Shown in pieces: positions 49,801-60,046 of a stretch of 64,000 bases of DNA. The notes under the pieces were generated by a model, which worked only from the letters and a program-made list of their open reading frames with translations, searched no databases and was not told the origin of the DNA. Positions within the stretch are counted from its first letter, which is position 1, and every line of letters starts with the position of its first letter. The translations under genes were made by a program, and so were the position numbers. The stretch covers positions 15,840,938-15,904,937 of the forward strand of contig NC_079413.1 in assembly GCF_026213295.1 (NCBI RefSeq), given 5' to 3'. This DNA comes from Gadus chalcogrammus. Lineage: Eukaryota; Chordata; Actinopteri; Gadiformes; Gadidae.

Positions 49801-49868
49801 GCCTCACCGCTAGGTCCTCCGTCTCACCACTAGGGGACGGTTCTCTTCCTCACCGCCAGGGGTCGTGG
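49801..49868. repeat. Three-unit CTCACCRCTAGG repeat
   Basis: The words CTCACCGCTAGG, CTCACCACTAGG and CTCACCGCCAGG occur at 20-27-bp spacing. The short frames crossing it have no other support. Confidence 0.6.
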
Positions 49869-50159
49869 TTGGTCCTACCGAGCTGCGGGGCGCACGGGGA
49901 CTCTCTAAATCGACGCCACTTCGACCTGGGCGGGACTTTACGTCCTACGTCACTCGCTCTGGGTGTGCATGTGTGCGCATAGCCGTCACTCGCGATGGGT
50001 GTGCATGTGAGAAAGGTTTTGGCTTTAGTGTCTATGGGTTGGTAATAACGGTTCTGATGATTTTTCTGATGGATAAGTGGTCTTTTATTTCCATAATCTT
50101 TGTTCAGTGAACGCATAAACCCGTTTGTTAGTTAGCAGTTAAACAAAATGCGATCTCTT

Positions 50160-50235
50160 TGTTTACAGTTACCAACGACCAACTGATGATTGGGGGTTCG
50201 ATTCCCTAGTGATGCAAGGTTTTTTCTTTCATTTT
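50160..50235 (+). repeat. tRNA-derived SINE-like unit 1
   Basis: Contains a perfect pol III B-box GGTTCGATTCC (50195-50205), then a T-run terminator and TTTCATTTTGGACTG. The upstream A-box region is poor, so this is likely a decayed SINE head. Confidence 0.55.
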
Positions 50236-50354
50236 GGACTGCACACACATCGCGAGTGACGGATACTCGCACAATGTACACACATCACTGTCTTTACAAT
50301 TTCTAGGCAACCGAAGTTTAAAGATTGTCAAGTGGTTAACTCTTGAATCGCATG

Positions 50355-50450
50355 TACTAAGACCTGATGGGTTAGTGGTCAGAGAACAACTCATTAACGC
50401 GGGGATAAGGGGTTCGATTCCTTAATGAAGCTAGCTTTTTTCTTTCATAT
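50355..50450 (+). repeat. tRNA-derived SINE-like unit 2
   Basis: Shows an A-box-like GGGTTAGTGGTCAGAG and, 40 bp on, a perfect B-box GGTTCGATTCC (50411-50421), then CTTTTTTCTTTCATATTGGACTG, the same trailer as unit 1. The clover-leaf arms do not pair well enough for a working tRNA gene. Confidence 0.6.
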
Positions 50451-51398
50451 TGGACTGGATGTTTGTATGCCATTTTGCGTAACTTGTAGTTTATGAAGAA
50501 ATGTTACCGCTAAGGGTAAGACACAAAGTGTTTTTGCAACACAATATTTCTTACAATAACAAAGTCCAAAGTTTTGATGACTCCAGTAGGAAACTTAAGA
50601 TACCTAGAGAAATGCGTGAGTGCTCACAAAACATCAACAAGTCAGCAGTGTGGTACAGGGTGATCATTTCTGATATACAGTACAAAAGCTGAAACTATTA
50701 GCCAGGAGTGGGAAAGATGCAGACGCAGACGTGGGAAGCAATAAGACGCACCAACACACAGTTGCCTGTTGCAAAATGGTGCAGAGTTTAATAGAAATAG
50801 TTAGGGTTAGCTGGGATGGCGTTATCTGGTATGGCTATAGTCTAATGTTAGCTTAGTTCGTGTTGTTTCGTCATGTTAATCGCTAGTAATAGTAAGTCAT
50901 TTGTAGAAATATAGCCTATCATCACAGACTGTAGCAATGTCACCCACCCTCCATCGCGTACGACACTGACGCTCGTAATCTGTAGTGCAAGGGAGTTCGT
51001 GCACAGATCCCTGAGACAAACGGCTACGCGCACACATGCAAACCCATAGCGAGTGACGTAGGACGTAAAGTCCCGCCCAGGTCGAAGTGGCGTCGATTTA
51101 GAGAGTCCCGGGGCGCATGGAGCTCTCAGCACACACACCCACCGAACTAGTCCATGGAATGACATCACGAGGTGACGCCTCCTCCCTCTGTAGAAGGAGG
51201 AGGAGATGCAGAGCCCACACACTGGCCGTTTCTCAATTCGCGTACTTGTGCGTGCTCGTGTGCTCGTGGACTCGTGAAACGTCATCAGTCGTTACCCGAG
51301 CACTGTTCCAATTCGAAGCACGCATCAAGCGAGTACTGTCGTAAAACCCGGAAGTGTTCTTGATGCGTGCTCGATCTCGCCGTTTCACCAAGCATGCA

Positions 51399-51893
51399 TC
51401 TATGGCAAGCCATCCCCGCCAGAAAACGGCATCATTTAGACGCGTATCACCTTCATTACGGCGTAAAAAACGCCGTAAAATGTAGAAAAACGCCGTATTT
51501 TACGCCGTCATGCGCATAAAAAGCGCCGCTTTTTACGCCGCAATTAAGCCTTTCAAGAGCGCGCGTAAAAAGCGCCGTTTTGAACATCAAACCGCACGTG
51601 AAATACGGCGCTTTTGTGCACATCACAACGCCGTAAAATACGGCGTTTCTTTAGTATGCTAATAATCTCCGCCCTTCTTTTCTCTCAGGAAGTGTTTGCG
51701 CCCAATCGCTGAACAAGAGAGGCAGACCAAATCAGTTCAGCCAGCACAGATCTGCTTTGAGGAGTTCTCCTCTCATTTGTTGTTAGTTGTAGCGTCATAT
51801 AGATATATATTAGTAAATCCAGTTACAACAGTGTGGTCACCGTGGCCGTGGCCCAATCGATAGAGACGCTTGCTCTGTAGGCAAGAGGTTGTT
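51399..51893 (+). repeat. Left long arm with CGCCGTAAAA arrays
   Basis: Matches 54490-54950 in inverted orientation, from GGCAAGCCATCCCCGCCAG through AGAAAAGAAGGG-type and GCGTCATATAGATATATA words. It is packed with short palindromic words (ACGGCGTAAAA, CGCCGTATTTTACGCCG, AAAAGCGCCGCTTTT), so it can fold on itself as well as on the other arm. Confidence 0.75.
51842..51891 (+). repeat. tRNA-like sequence in left arm
   Basis: GTGGCCCAATCGATAGAGACG resembles a tRNA D-arm region and is followed by an anticodon-arm-like CTTGCTCTGTAGGCAAG. The T-arm is missing because a LINE inserted just after it. The inverted counterpart is at 54481-54542. Confidence 0.5.
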
Positions 51894-51916
51894 TTAAAAA
51901 ATAAATAAAAATACAT

Positions 51917-52861
51917 TTGTGTCCTCATCAGTTTCGTTCTCAGTGGGTGCTGGTCTCCGCCAGGGCTGCGCCTTGTCACCAATCCTGTTTGTGATATACA
52001 TGGACAGGATATCGAGGCGTAGTCGTGGTGGGGAGGGGTTGCAGTCCGGTGGTCTGAGGATCTCGTCACTGCTTTTTGCAGAAGATGTGGTCCTCATTGG
52101 ATCATCATCGGCCTGTGACCTTCAGCACTCACTGGATCGGCTGGCGGCTGGGATGAGGATCAGCATCGCTAAATCTGAGGCCATGACTCTTAGCAGGAAA
52201 CCGGTGGATTGCTTACTCCGGGTAGGAAATTAGTCCTTAGCCCAAGTGAAGGAGTTCAAGTACCTCTGGGTCTTGTTCGCGAGTGAGGGTACTATGGAGC
52301 GTGAGATTGGCTGGAGAATCGGAGCAGCGGGGGCGGTATTGCGTTCGTTTTACCGCACCGTTGTTACGAAAAGAGAGCTGAGCCGCAAGGCAAAGCTCTC
52401 GATCTACCGGTCGATCTTCGTTCCGCTATCCTCACCTATGGTCATGAGGGTTGGGTGATGACCGAAAGGACGAGATGAGTTTTCTCAGAAGGGTGGCTGG
52501 CGTCTCCCTTAGGGATAGGTTGAGAAGCTCAGCCATCCGTGAGGAACTCGGATTAGAGCCGCTGCTCTTTTACTTGGAAAGGAGTCAGCTGAGGTGGTTC
52601 GGGTATCTGGTAAGGATGCCCACTGGGCGCCTTCCTTGGGAGGTGTTCAGGCACGTCCAGTGTGAAGGGGGGGACCTCGGGGAAGACCCAGGACTAGGTG
52701 GAGAGATTATGTCTCAACACTGGCCTGTGAACGCCTCGGGATCCCCCCGTCAGAGCTGGTCAATGTGGCCCGGGAAAGGGAAGTCTGGAGCCCCCTGCTT
52801 GAGCTGCTCCCCCCGCGACCCGACCCCAGATAAGCGGACGAAGATGAGATGAGATGAGATG
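51917..52861 (+). pseudogene. 5'-truncated Rex3-like (RTE clade) LINE, reverse transcriptase remnant
   Basis: Three successive + frames (from 51919, 52246 and 52451) encode the C-terminal part of a LINE reverse transcriptase. Visible are GLRQGCALSPILFVIYMD, the catalytic box as LLFAEDVVL (usual second residue D is E) and EFKYLWVLFASEG, then a thumb/C-terminal stretch RRVAGVSLRDRLRSS. Frame changes fall near 52235 and 52455. The 3' tail is a GATGA repeat, as in Rex3. The 13-bp target duplication AATAAAAATACAT is perfect (51904-51916 and 52862-52874). Dead on arrival; the clade is from recall of the family. Confidence 0.85.
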
Positions 52862-52874
52862 AATAAAAATACAT

Positions 52875-54477
52875 ATAAAGACGTTTCAAACGTTCCATCG
52901 AGTCTCTCGCATTCTACAATGGCCAGCTTTATTGTTTCCCATGGGAGCCGGCGACGAGTCTGCGAGTGGACTATCTGAAACTAAATCGGATACTAGAATT
53001 CTTCTTTGAAGGTTGTGCTCCACACAGAACCTCCTCACCGTCATAACGGAGCACTTCGGGGCACTAGATTGCTTTAGAGCGGTATACTGATCGCGTCGTG
53101 TGTCTTTCCAGTGTCAAATAGCCTAGTTCACGAATAAAATCACCATGAGGTTCAAGTGCGGCCATAACTAAGGCTAAATATAATTAGACAGTCTATTGCT
53201 GGTTAAGGTGGTTGGCTCTTTTTTCTTCGCTGCGTTCTGCCTTCTGGTGTAGCCTATTACTACGCATGTATCTATTTTTGTTTTTCTGTTTCGGGTTTAA
53301 AAAACCAACACACAAAACACAGAAACACAAATGCCGTTTATTTGTTTATTCCTTTTGCCCTTTTTCAGTTTCAAAACCAAATCAGAAAAAACTAAAAACA
53401 ATCCTGTTAATCGTTTTTTCTGATTTTGTTTTAAATCGGAATATTCAAAGAACGAACCATACACGGATTCTCCTACCTCCTATATTCTATCACTTTACTG
53501 ACACACACAATGTGTGGCAGTAAAGTGACAAGATCATTCCATAGACAAAAATCTTTCCATACAACTAATTTAATTTTGGATAGTCATTGCACAGCTGTAA
53601 CCGAGTATTCTCATTATAGCCTAGTTATATCCTAGTTTTGCATATTTATACATTGCATCCTATTTTCATATTTCATGTGGCATCTGTATTTTTATGTAGG
53701 CTACAGCATCTGTATTTTAAATGTAGCTTATATCTTCTTTTTACATTTTACCTTTTGCTGAGGTGGGCGCTGTATTAGCCTACTGTATAGGCTGTCTGTA
53801 TTTGTGTAAGAGTTATTTGTATAGTGTAACCAGCTGGATTATGAAAGTTAGTTTTGGGTAAATAAAGTGTCTGTCTGTCTGTCTGTCTGTCTGTCTGGGG
53901 GAAAATGCCGTGAAAAATGTACGCACAGTGCGTTCAGGATTAGGACTGATATTATGTTGGTATAGGCCTAATCAATCGGGTTTTAATATTTGAAGCATTC
54001 ATATCAGTCTATTCTTTTCGTAGGCTACTCTGCTGTTGGCCTTGATGGGGAGATATTTTTTTGCTTCCATGCACAAATAGTTGAATCCAACAACATTCCT
54101 GCGTCTCCAGAGCCCATTTAAGCACCGTGTCAGACTCAGTAGACTGTTTACAAGCCTCTGAACGTTGTTTGAGCATGGCTCCCCAGTTCATCAGTGTCTC
54201 TCTCTACGGCTCCCTCTCACTCCTTTCCACTGTGTATTTATATTGATTGAACAAGAGAGGATGTTACGATAACTCCGTGAAAATAAAGGCTCCATGGCTG
54301 TAATAATTTAAATATAATTAACTTATAAAGCGTGTAACAAGACACCTAGATGATCTGGCTGGCTGACTAAAAAGGCACTGAATTTGGAACTTATAACACA
54401 GGAGGTCTGGCTTGCGGACTAAAAAGCATTGCGATCATAAAAGCGTGACCATCTGACAAAAGCACAAATCTGACAAT
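52875..54477. other. Interior of the 4.2-kb element, no gene
   Basis: AT-rich, with GTAGGCTA-type words repeated. A (TCTG)n microsatellite lies at 53869-53898 right after GGGTAAATAAAGTG, which looks like the 3' tail of a further retroposon. No frame has recognisable protein similarity. Confidence 0.45.
53869..53898 (+). repeat. (TCTG)n microsatellite
   Basis: About seven uninterrupted TCTG units, preceded by AATAAAG. Confidence 0.95.
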
Positions 54478-54480
54478 AAA

Positions 54481-54542
54481 TGGATTCGATCCGACAACCT
54501 CTTCCCTACATAGCAAGCGTCTCTATCGATTGGCCCACGGTT
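54481..54542 (-). repeat. tRNA-like sequence in right arm
   Basis: On the minus strand: GTGGGCCAATCGATAGAGACG, then CTTGCTATGTAGGGAAG, then a B-box GGATCGAATCC (54482-54492). It is complete through the T-arm, unlike the LINE-interrupted left copy. Probably a tRNA-derived retroposon captured by the element before its arms were duplicated. Confidence 0.5.
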
Positions 54543-54950
54543 ATCACAACGTTGAAACTGCATTTACTAATATATATATCTATATGAATATGACGCTACA
54601 ACTAACGCCAAATGAGAGGAGATCTGTGTTGAACTGATTTGGTCTGCTTGTCTTGTTCAGCGATTGGGCGCAAACACTTCAAATGCATTGGCTGAGAGAA
54701 AAGAAGGGATGTGATGTGCACAAAAGCGCCGTATTTTACGCACGGTTTGATTTTCAAAACGGCGCTTTTTACGCGCGCTCTTGAAAGGCTCAATTGCGGC
54801 GTAAAAAGTGGCACTTTTTTGCGCATGACGGCGTATTTTACGGCGTCTTTCTACATTTTACGGCGTTTTTTACGGCGTAATGAAGTTGATACGCGTCTAA
54901 ATGATGCCGTTTTCTGGCGGGGATGGCTTGCCATATGCATCGGAGGTGGC
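54490..54950 (-). repeat. Right long arm with CGCCGTAAAA arrays
   Basis: Inverted partner of 51399-51893. Small differences and an ATTGGCTGAGAGAAAAG variant show that the arms have diverged somewhat, so they are not a recent fold-back artefact. Confidence 0.75.
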
Positions 54951-55448
54951 TCGTGTGTGCTTGCAATCGCTATAAATCCCAGGATGCATTTCGCACTCGC
55001 AGCAGTACGATGGCGGACAATATGGAGAAGACGCACAACTGTAGCTTAAGTTACTCAACTTATATATATATTTATATAATATAATAATAATAATATAAGA
55101 TAATATATAAATATATATAAAGTCGTGTGTGCTTATACACATGACAGGACACGCATATCTCTTCAATTTTTATTCATTCAGAATATTTACATACTATTTA
55201 AAAATGAAAGAGGCTGGGATTTTGTTTTATATCATTTGTTTATATTGTTCAGTAGTACATGCCTAAATGAGGCCGTAGCACAGTTAACGGACGAGCAGAG
55301 GTGGTGACGTCATCGAGTCCGCTGCTGTTCCAATTGCAGGTACGTACTTGCGTGCTCGCAAGTCTGTGCTTGAAGTACGGACTTGCCAAGTACGTGCTTG
55401 CAAGTCATCGAGTCCGTAGTACGCGTGCTAGGAATTGAGAAACGGCCA

Positions 55449-57510
55449 ATGTCAAGGAAGCATGCTCAACGGCCGCCCTTTTAAGGACGCTACGTCATAG
55501 AACCCGACATGCACTGTTCCAATGTTGAGGACACTCGAAAGCCGCGCCATTTTTGCGTCCTTTGTTTTTGAGAATTCCGAGATTTTTCAAGGATGCATCG
55601 CTGCATCCTAGACGAGCCAAAACTACCCACAATCCCCTGCGTTCACTGGGCGGGTTCTTAAAAATGGCAGAGCAGTACATGTTCAAATTAAGTTATATTA
55701 GTTTTCAGAAATATTTTGTGCCGTATTGCTTTTTATAGATTCATCATGTTAATGCAAATAATCAAACCTAAAGACCTGTGCCACTTTTCAAACGTTTTTG
55801 CAACTTAATGATACGTTGCTATATTTTGCATGGACGTAGCTGGTGTTAAACACCACTGTCACCAATGTAAATTTACTCGCTCACAAGATTACATTATTTA
55901 TGTATACCTATTTATGTTTGTGTTGAATCGTTTTTTTTAGGGTCAGCCCAGCAAACGGAGGCTTTTGTGCGCCGGGTGGCGCGCAAACATTTGTTTACCG
56001 GTGGAAGGGATAGTGCCACTATCCAATGTTGTAAAATTAATGCACAACCGATCATTTGCAATGTTTGTAATTTTTAATGAACGTATATAATTGTATTTTA
56101 TATGATATACTTATGTGTTCAAACCACTTTTAGATTGTAGGCATATATGAATGAATTAATCAGTTAAATAATATATCCAAATAAATACATGTTTATCATC
56201 TCTTTCTTTGTCTTTTCCCCCCTGCATAATAGTAATCAACCGTACTGTAAATGTGATGCATGAATTAAGTTCTCAGACAATTTCACTTAGTTTTATAAAA
56301 ATTGAATGGATTTTCCTTTTAATAAAGACGATTCTATCAACCGCAACAAAGCTTTTGTGACTTCCCCAAAGAGGCTCCATGCAAAGGAGACATGACCGCA
56401 TTCATAACAGACAAAAGTCAAATAAATATCGATCAGCTTGATTGCTGCCATGTTTTATTCATAAGCGCACATGTGTTTACAAGCGCACACGCAGTATTAA
56501 AAAGCGGAAGCGCTTCCACACTACCAAGTCGTTCCAAAGTCTGAACGTTACAAACGCTAGGAAGCACTCGAGCTAGCACTCTAGTCTCATCTCCATAGGA
56601 CGCGACTAGCAAGGACGCATCCTAGCAAGGCTGCAACCTTCACTTTGGGAAACAGCCAGATCATGGACATATTATAGAATCGACACCTGATTCCAAAATG
56701 GCGCCCATTCATTCCTATGTAAACTGCTCAATGACGCAGGGAACATCAAGGAGAGATATGCTTCCGCCTAACGGGAGCCTAGCCACGTCCTAGTTCATGA
56801 CGTACCGGATGCAGAAATATTCTCGTTTTTTAGCATTGTTTGCATTGTAGCATCATAAGCAAGAGGTCTGAGCGATCGCAGTCGCATTGTTTACCGGCCA
56901 TGGAAGTATAAGTTAACTGCATAAATATGAAAGAATGCTCCATATAACATATAATACCAACAACATAGTAAATGTATGTTGGCCTAGAAAACAATACTTC
57001 AATGTTTTTGCTTAAGAAACAGATTCCATCCAAATATTTACGAAAAATGCTATCAATAATTATATGCAAATAAATGGTTGCATATTAATCAGCAACGAGG
57101 TTGGAGTAGCCTACCCACATAAATATTTGTAATAGGCCTACACCAACATTGTTAACTGTTGTACATAGCTGAACAAGCAAATGAAAAATTAAATACTAAC
57201 ACAACTGAAATGTTTATTATGCTATTAACAATATTATAAAAATGATACCGTAATGCACCCGATCTTTGTCTTTGGATATTTTGAATAAATGGATCAATAA
57301 ATGGTGAATCGCAATTATGGCAAGCAGAGGAACGTGAGAGTCATTGAGCAGCAGCTGAACCAGTCTAAAAATCTGTTTATCACTAAAACACTTTGTGATA
57401 AAAAGTCACCACAGTGCCTAAAAAAACATCAACGTCATTCAAGTAAAAGGAAAAACCTCGGACACGAGAAGTTATCGGCGCCGTGCACTAGGCCCTCTCG
57501 AATGCCGGGC
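55449..57510. other. Intergenic, with fragments of other DNA-element ends
   Basis: No gene recognised. AAGGATGCATCGCTGCATCCTAG near 55587 is a strong hairpin, and TTTGGGAAACAGCC near 56644 (inverse GGCTGTTTCCCAAA) looks like a DNA-transposon terminus without an identified partner. The rest is AT-rich. A 90-residue frame at 57301-57573 runs into the LTR and is not credible. Confidence 0.45.
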
Positions 57511-58306
57511 TGTTACGCCCCCTGGTGGCTCGGAGTAGGACGCAACATAAGGGCAACAGGTTTGGGCAAGTGAGGGTGCAGTCACACAAAATCCAAGACA
57601 AAAGGTGAATTCAATATAAAGTGTTTATTTACAAAAAAAGGCAACACAGGGATCAACAAGGACTGTCAGTGGCACCAAAGAAAAGAACATAACAAAACCC
57701 ACCCCCCCATTGACAGGTGCTTTGCACCCAAAAAGTACAGTGGGTGGTGCTCACTCTAACCTAGGGTATTAACAACAGGTAAACCTACGTGTATGAAATA
57801 TGTAAACCCCAGGGTATCTTACCTATCCTTGTTGACCCTGTGCGCACAACAAAAGAATCAACAAAGGCAAAGACAAAACTAAAGTAGGCTGCTAACAACT
57901 AAAGTAATGAGGTTTAAACAAGTGTGTAATAACTAAAGACAATACAATAAACCAACAAAGAAACCAAGCACTCGCAAGCACTCGCAACCACTAGTAAACA
58001 CTAGCAAATACACTCCAAAAACAAGCCAACAGAGCTCAACCAAAGCTCTGCCACAGCTCAAACCAAAGCACTCAACCCTGACAAACAAACACAGGACTAT
58101 TTAAAGGGGAATGGTTGATGGGAGATCTGGAACAGGTGTGGTGATTTGGTGATTGGGACCAGGTGTGCACATCTGAGAATTTGGAGAATGAAAACAGGAG
58201 GAGGAGACAGAACAACAACACAAACATACTACACAAAACAGAACACAATACATGTAGGCCTATACCATGTATAACATATAAGACATACAGAACACTGTAC
58301 GTAACA
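57511..58306 (-). repeat. 3' LTR of the gypsy element (796 bp)
   Basis: On the minus strand it starts TGTTACGTAC and ends GGGGGCGTAACA, giving the inverted ends TGTTACG/CGTAACA. Inside are a TATA-like TTTAAATA (58099-58107) and an AATAAA signal (57624-57629), in the order expected for U3 then R. The last bases include GCCACCAGGGGGCG, a strong CTCF-like core on the minus strand. Confidence 0.75.
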
Positions 58307-58317
58307 CTCCCCCCCAT
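58307..58317 (-). other. Polypurine tract of the gypsy element
   Basis: Minus strand TGGGGGGGAG immediately before the LTR's TGTTACG: the expected plus-strand primer for reverse transcription. Confidence 0.7.
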
Positions 58318-58441
58318 AAAGAGTCAGCCCATGGCTGACGATACCTCAAACCATCCCGTAAACTTTAATAGTATAATACTTTAATAGTATAAAAAACAAA
58401 ATCAATCAAAATTGCCCCCAGTAACTACTGACCCACAATAG

Positions 58442-58863
58442 TTACACACGAGACAGAGCATCTGCAAATACATTCTCGGTGCCCTTTTTGTGGTGGATCA
58501 CCAGGTTGTAATTCATGATAACCAAAGACCAACGCATAAGTCGCTGGTTTTGGTTGTGCATGCGATGCAGAAACACCAGTGGATTGTGGTCTGTGTAAAT
58601 CACCACAGGCTCCGCACTGGACCCAACATCGAAAAATTGGAGCGCTAGCAGCAAAGCCAACGTCTCCTGCTTGAAAAGACTTTCTGCTTTCTTATCGAAA
58701 TGCCGCTTCATACCCTGTTGTGCAACAGAGAGACTTTCCCCAGCGATACTGCAAGCCTCGTGCAGTCGTTCTCTGAAGCGACTCACGTAGGTCAGAATGT
58801 TTCGCTGGGTGGGCGAACTCTCGCCAGTTAGCTGGTCTCTCAACATTCTTAAAGGGCCTCTCA
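58442..58863 (-). pseudogene. gypsy pol fragment: integrase C-terminal part fused to RNase H
   Basis: One minus-strand frame. The first about 60 residues match the region after the integrase core (TYVSRFRERLHEA, VAQQGMKRHFDKKAES). It then changes abruptly to RNase H (ETLALLLALQFFDVG, YTDHNPLVFLHRM, ending DALSRV and a stop). The join lies near 58680 and removes the rest of integrase and all of RT. The catalytic-type aspartate of the TDHNPL box is present. The frame begins right at the edge of the Harbinger insertion and continues the frame ending at 61537. The combined reading frame cannot make a working polyprotein. Confidence 0.82.
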
Positions 58864-59088
58864 CTGGCCCTCATTTATCAAACGAACGTAGAAATGAGCG
58901 CAAATCTGAACGCATGATTCATCTTACGATAGGACCCACGTGAGATTTACGAAACCTTCGTATCACACCAATCCCAGCGTACGAAGGATCTTGCGTTGAT
59001 AAATACAGCGGCTGAGATCGATCGTAATTAACGTAACACGCCCATATAAAAGCACGTCTTCAGCAGTCTCGCCCCTAACTTTTACGAC

Positions 59089-59975
59089 ATGGAGAAACGT
59101 CCAACGGCAAAAAAAAAAAGTAAATTTTCCGAGACCGAAATGGAGACGCTCGTGTCACTAGTGGATGTGAACCGTCTGGTTTTGTTTGGGAGCCTAAAAG
59201 CTGGCATTAAAGGCAAGCAGAAGAATGCTGTATGGAAAGAAATAACTATGGCAGTGAATAGTGTTTCCAGTGTTCATCGGGCTACGGAAGAGGTTTGTTA
59301 ATTAAATAAATTAAATAATAAATGAAATGTAAAATATCTGTTATCCAGCTTAAAACATTTCACATATATGCTATTGTTTGCATTCTGTTAAAGTTATTTA
59401 ATTCCGAATAAGGTGAAGAAAAAATGGTCCGACATGAAGCTCGGCACCAAAAAACGTGTTGCGGCTGTGAGGCGGGCCAAGCAATTAACGGGAGGAGGCC
59501 GGGTGGACCCAAGCCTTGAACTGACGGCATTTGAGGAGCGAGTTGCTGGTCTCATCGGGTCTCCGTCCATTTCGGGCATAAGTGGCGGAGGAGACACCGA
59601 TGCACTCCAGACCCGTCATGGAAGTGGTAAAAAGGCCTTTGCAATTATTTAAAATATATATATCTACAGCTTCCGTGTTCCAAAGTAATGGCACAAATAA
59701 TCTCATGATTGCTTTTTATTTTTAAAGATGAAATGCAAGCAGGTTCATCCGAAATGGGAACAGAGCCAAGCCCAGAAGAAACGGAAGGGCCGCCGCCGCC
59801 GAAGCAGCCGGAACGCGTGTCTGGACGAATTGCTGGTCTGCCTTCATCGGTCTTGACTGCAGAGGTCCTGGACAAACAAACCGAGATATGCAGGTCAATG
59901 GTGGACATCAATAACTCTCTGTTGGCGATTAATGAAACGTTGAAACTAATCAATGAAAACTTGAAGAATAAATAA
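59089..59975 (+). CDS. Harbinger Myb/SANT-like DNA-binding protein, three exons, intact
   Basis: Exons 59089-59292, 59413-59626 and 59728-59975 give 666 nt in one frame (221 residues). Splice sites: GAG|GTTTGT..AATAAG|GTG and AGTG|GTAAAA..TTTAAAG|ATG. The N-terminal SANT/Myb-like domain spans about residues 10-85 (KFSETEMETLVSLVDVNR, VWKEITMAVN, KKKWSDMK: three spaced tryptophan or aromatic positions). Next come a proline-rich linker (PPPPKQPERVSG) and a C-terminal coiled-coil-like helix (SMVDINNSLLAINETL). In known Harbinger systems this partner escorts the transposase to the nucleus and binds the ends. The start is the first ATG downstream of the left terminus. No disabling change was seen. 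Confidence 0.82.
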
Positions 59976-60046
59976 ATTGGTTTGCTGTACTTTGATCTCT
60001 GTCTTGTTTTTAACCAAAAGATAAACGTATTGCTTACCCTTAGATA

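Larger units (their letters stand above)
49887..51118. mobile_element. Non-autonomous inverted-repeat element
   Basis: About 100 bp at 49887-49986 recurs inverted at 51019-51118 with only a few mismatches: GACTCTCTAAATCGACGCC... against ...GGCGTCGATTTAGAGAGTC. The interior (about 1 kb) has no transposase and carries two tRNA-like units. A direct repeat GTCACTCGC..GGGTGTGCATGTG sits just inside the left arm. No clear target duplication was found, so the superfamily is undecided. Confidence 0.65.
51223..55448. mobile_element. 4.2-kb DNA element with long inverted arms
   Basis: The outermost words are TGGCCGTTTCTCAATTC (51223) and its inverse GAATTGAGAAACGGCCA (ending 55448), followed inward by GTACTTG/CAAGTAC-type direct and inverted words. 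The inner arms at 51399-51893 and 54490-54950 are long inverted copies. The interior holds a later LINE insertion and AT-rich sequence but no recognisable transposase. No convincing target duplication was seen. DNA transposon or foldback element by structure; superfamily unknown. Confidence 0.6.

Noticed and set aside
50359..50440. Functional tRNA gene
   Set aside because: A- and B-box are present, but acceptor and anticodon arms do not pair convincingly, and a twin with the same trailer points to a SINE.
49746..51363. Overlapping frames up to 145 residues
   Set aside because: They run through the inverted arms and SINE-like units on both strands, with no recognisable domain or splice pattern.
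57301..57573. 90-residue + frame
   Set aside because: It crosses from AT-rich intergenic DNA into the LTR end and has no similarity that I recognise.
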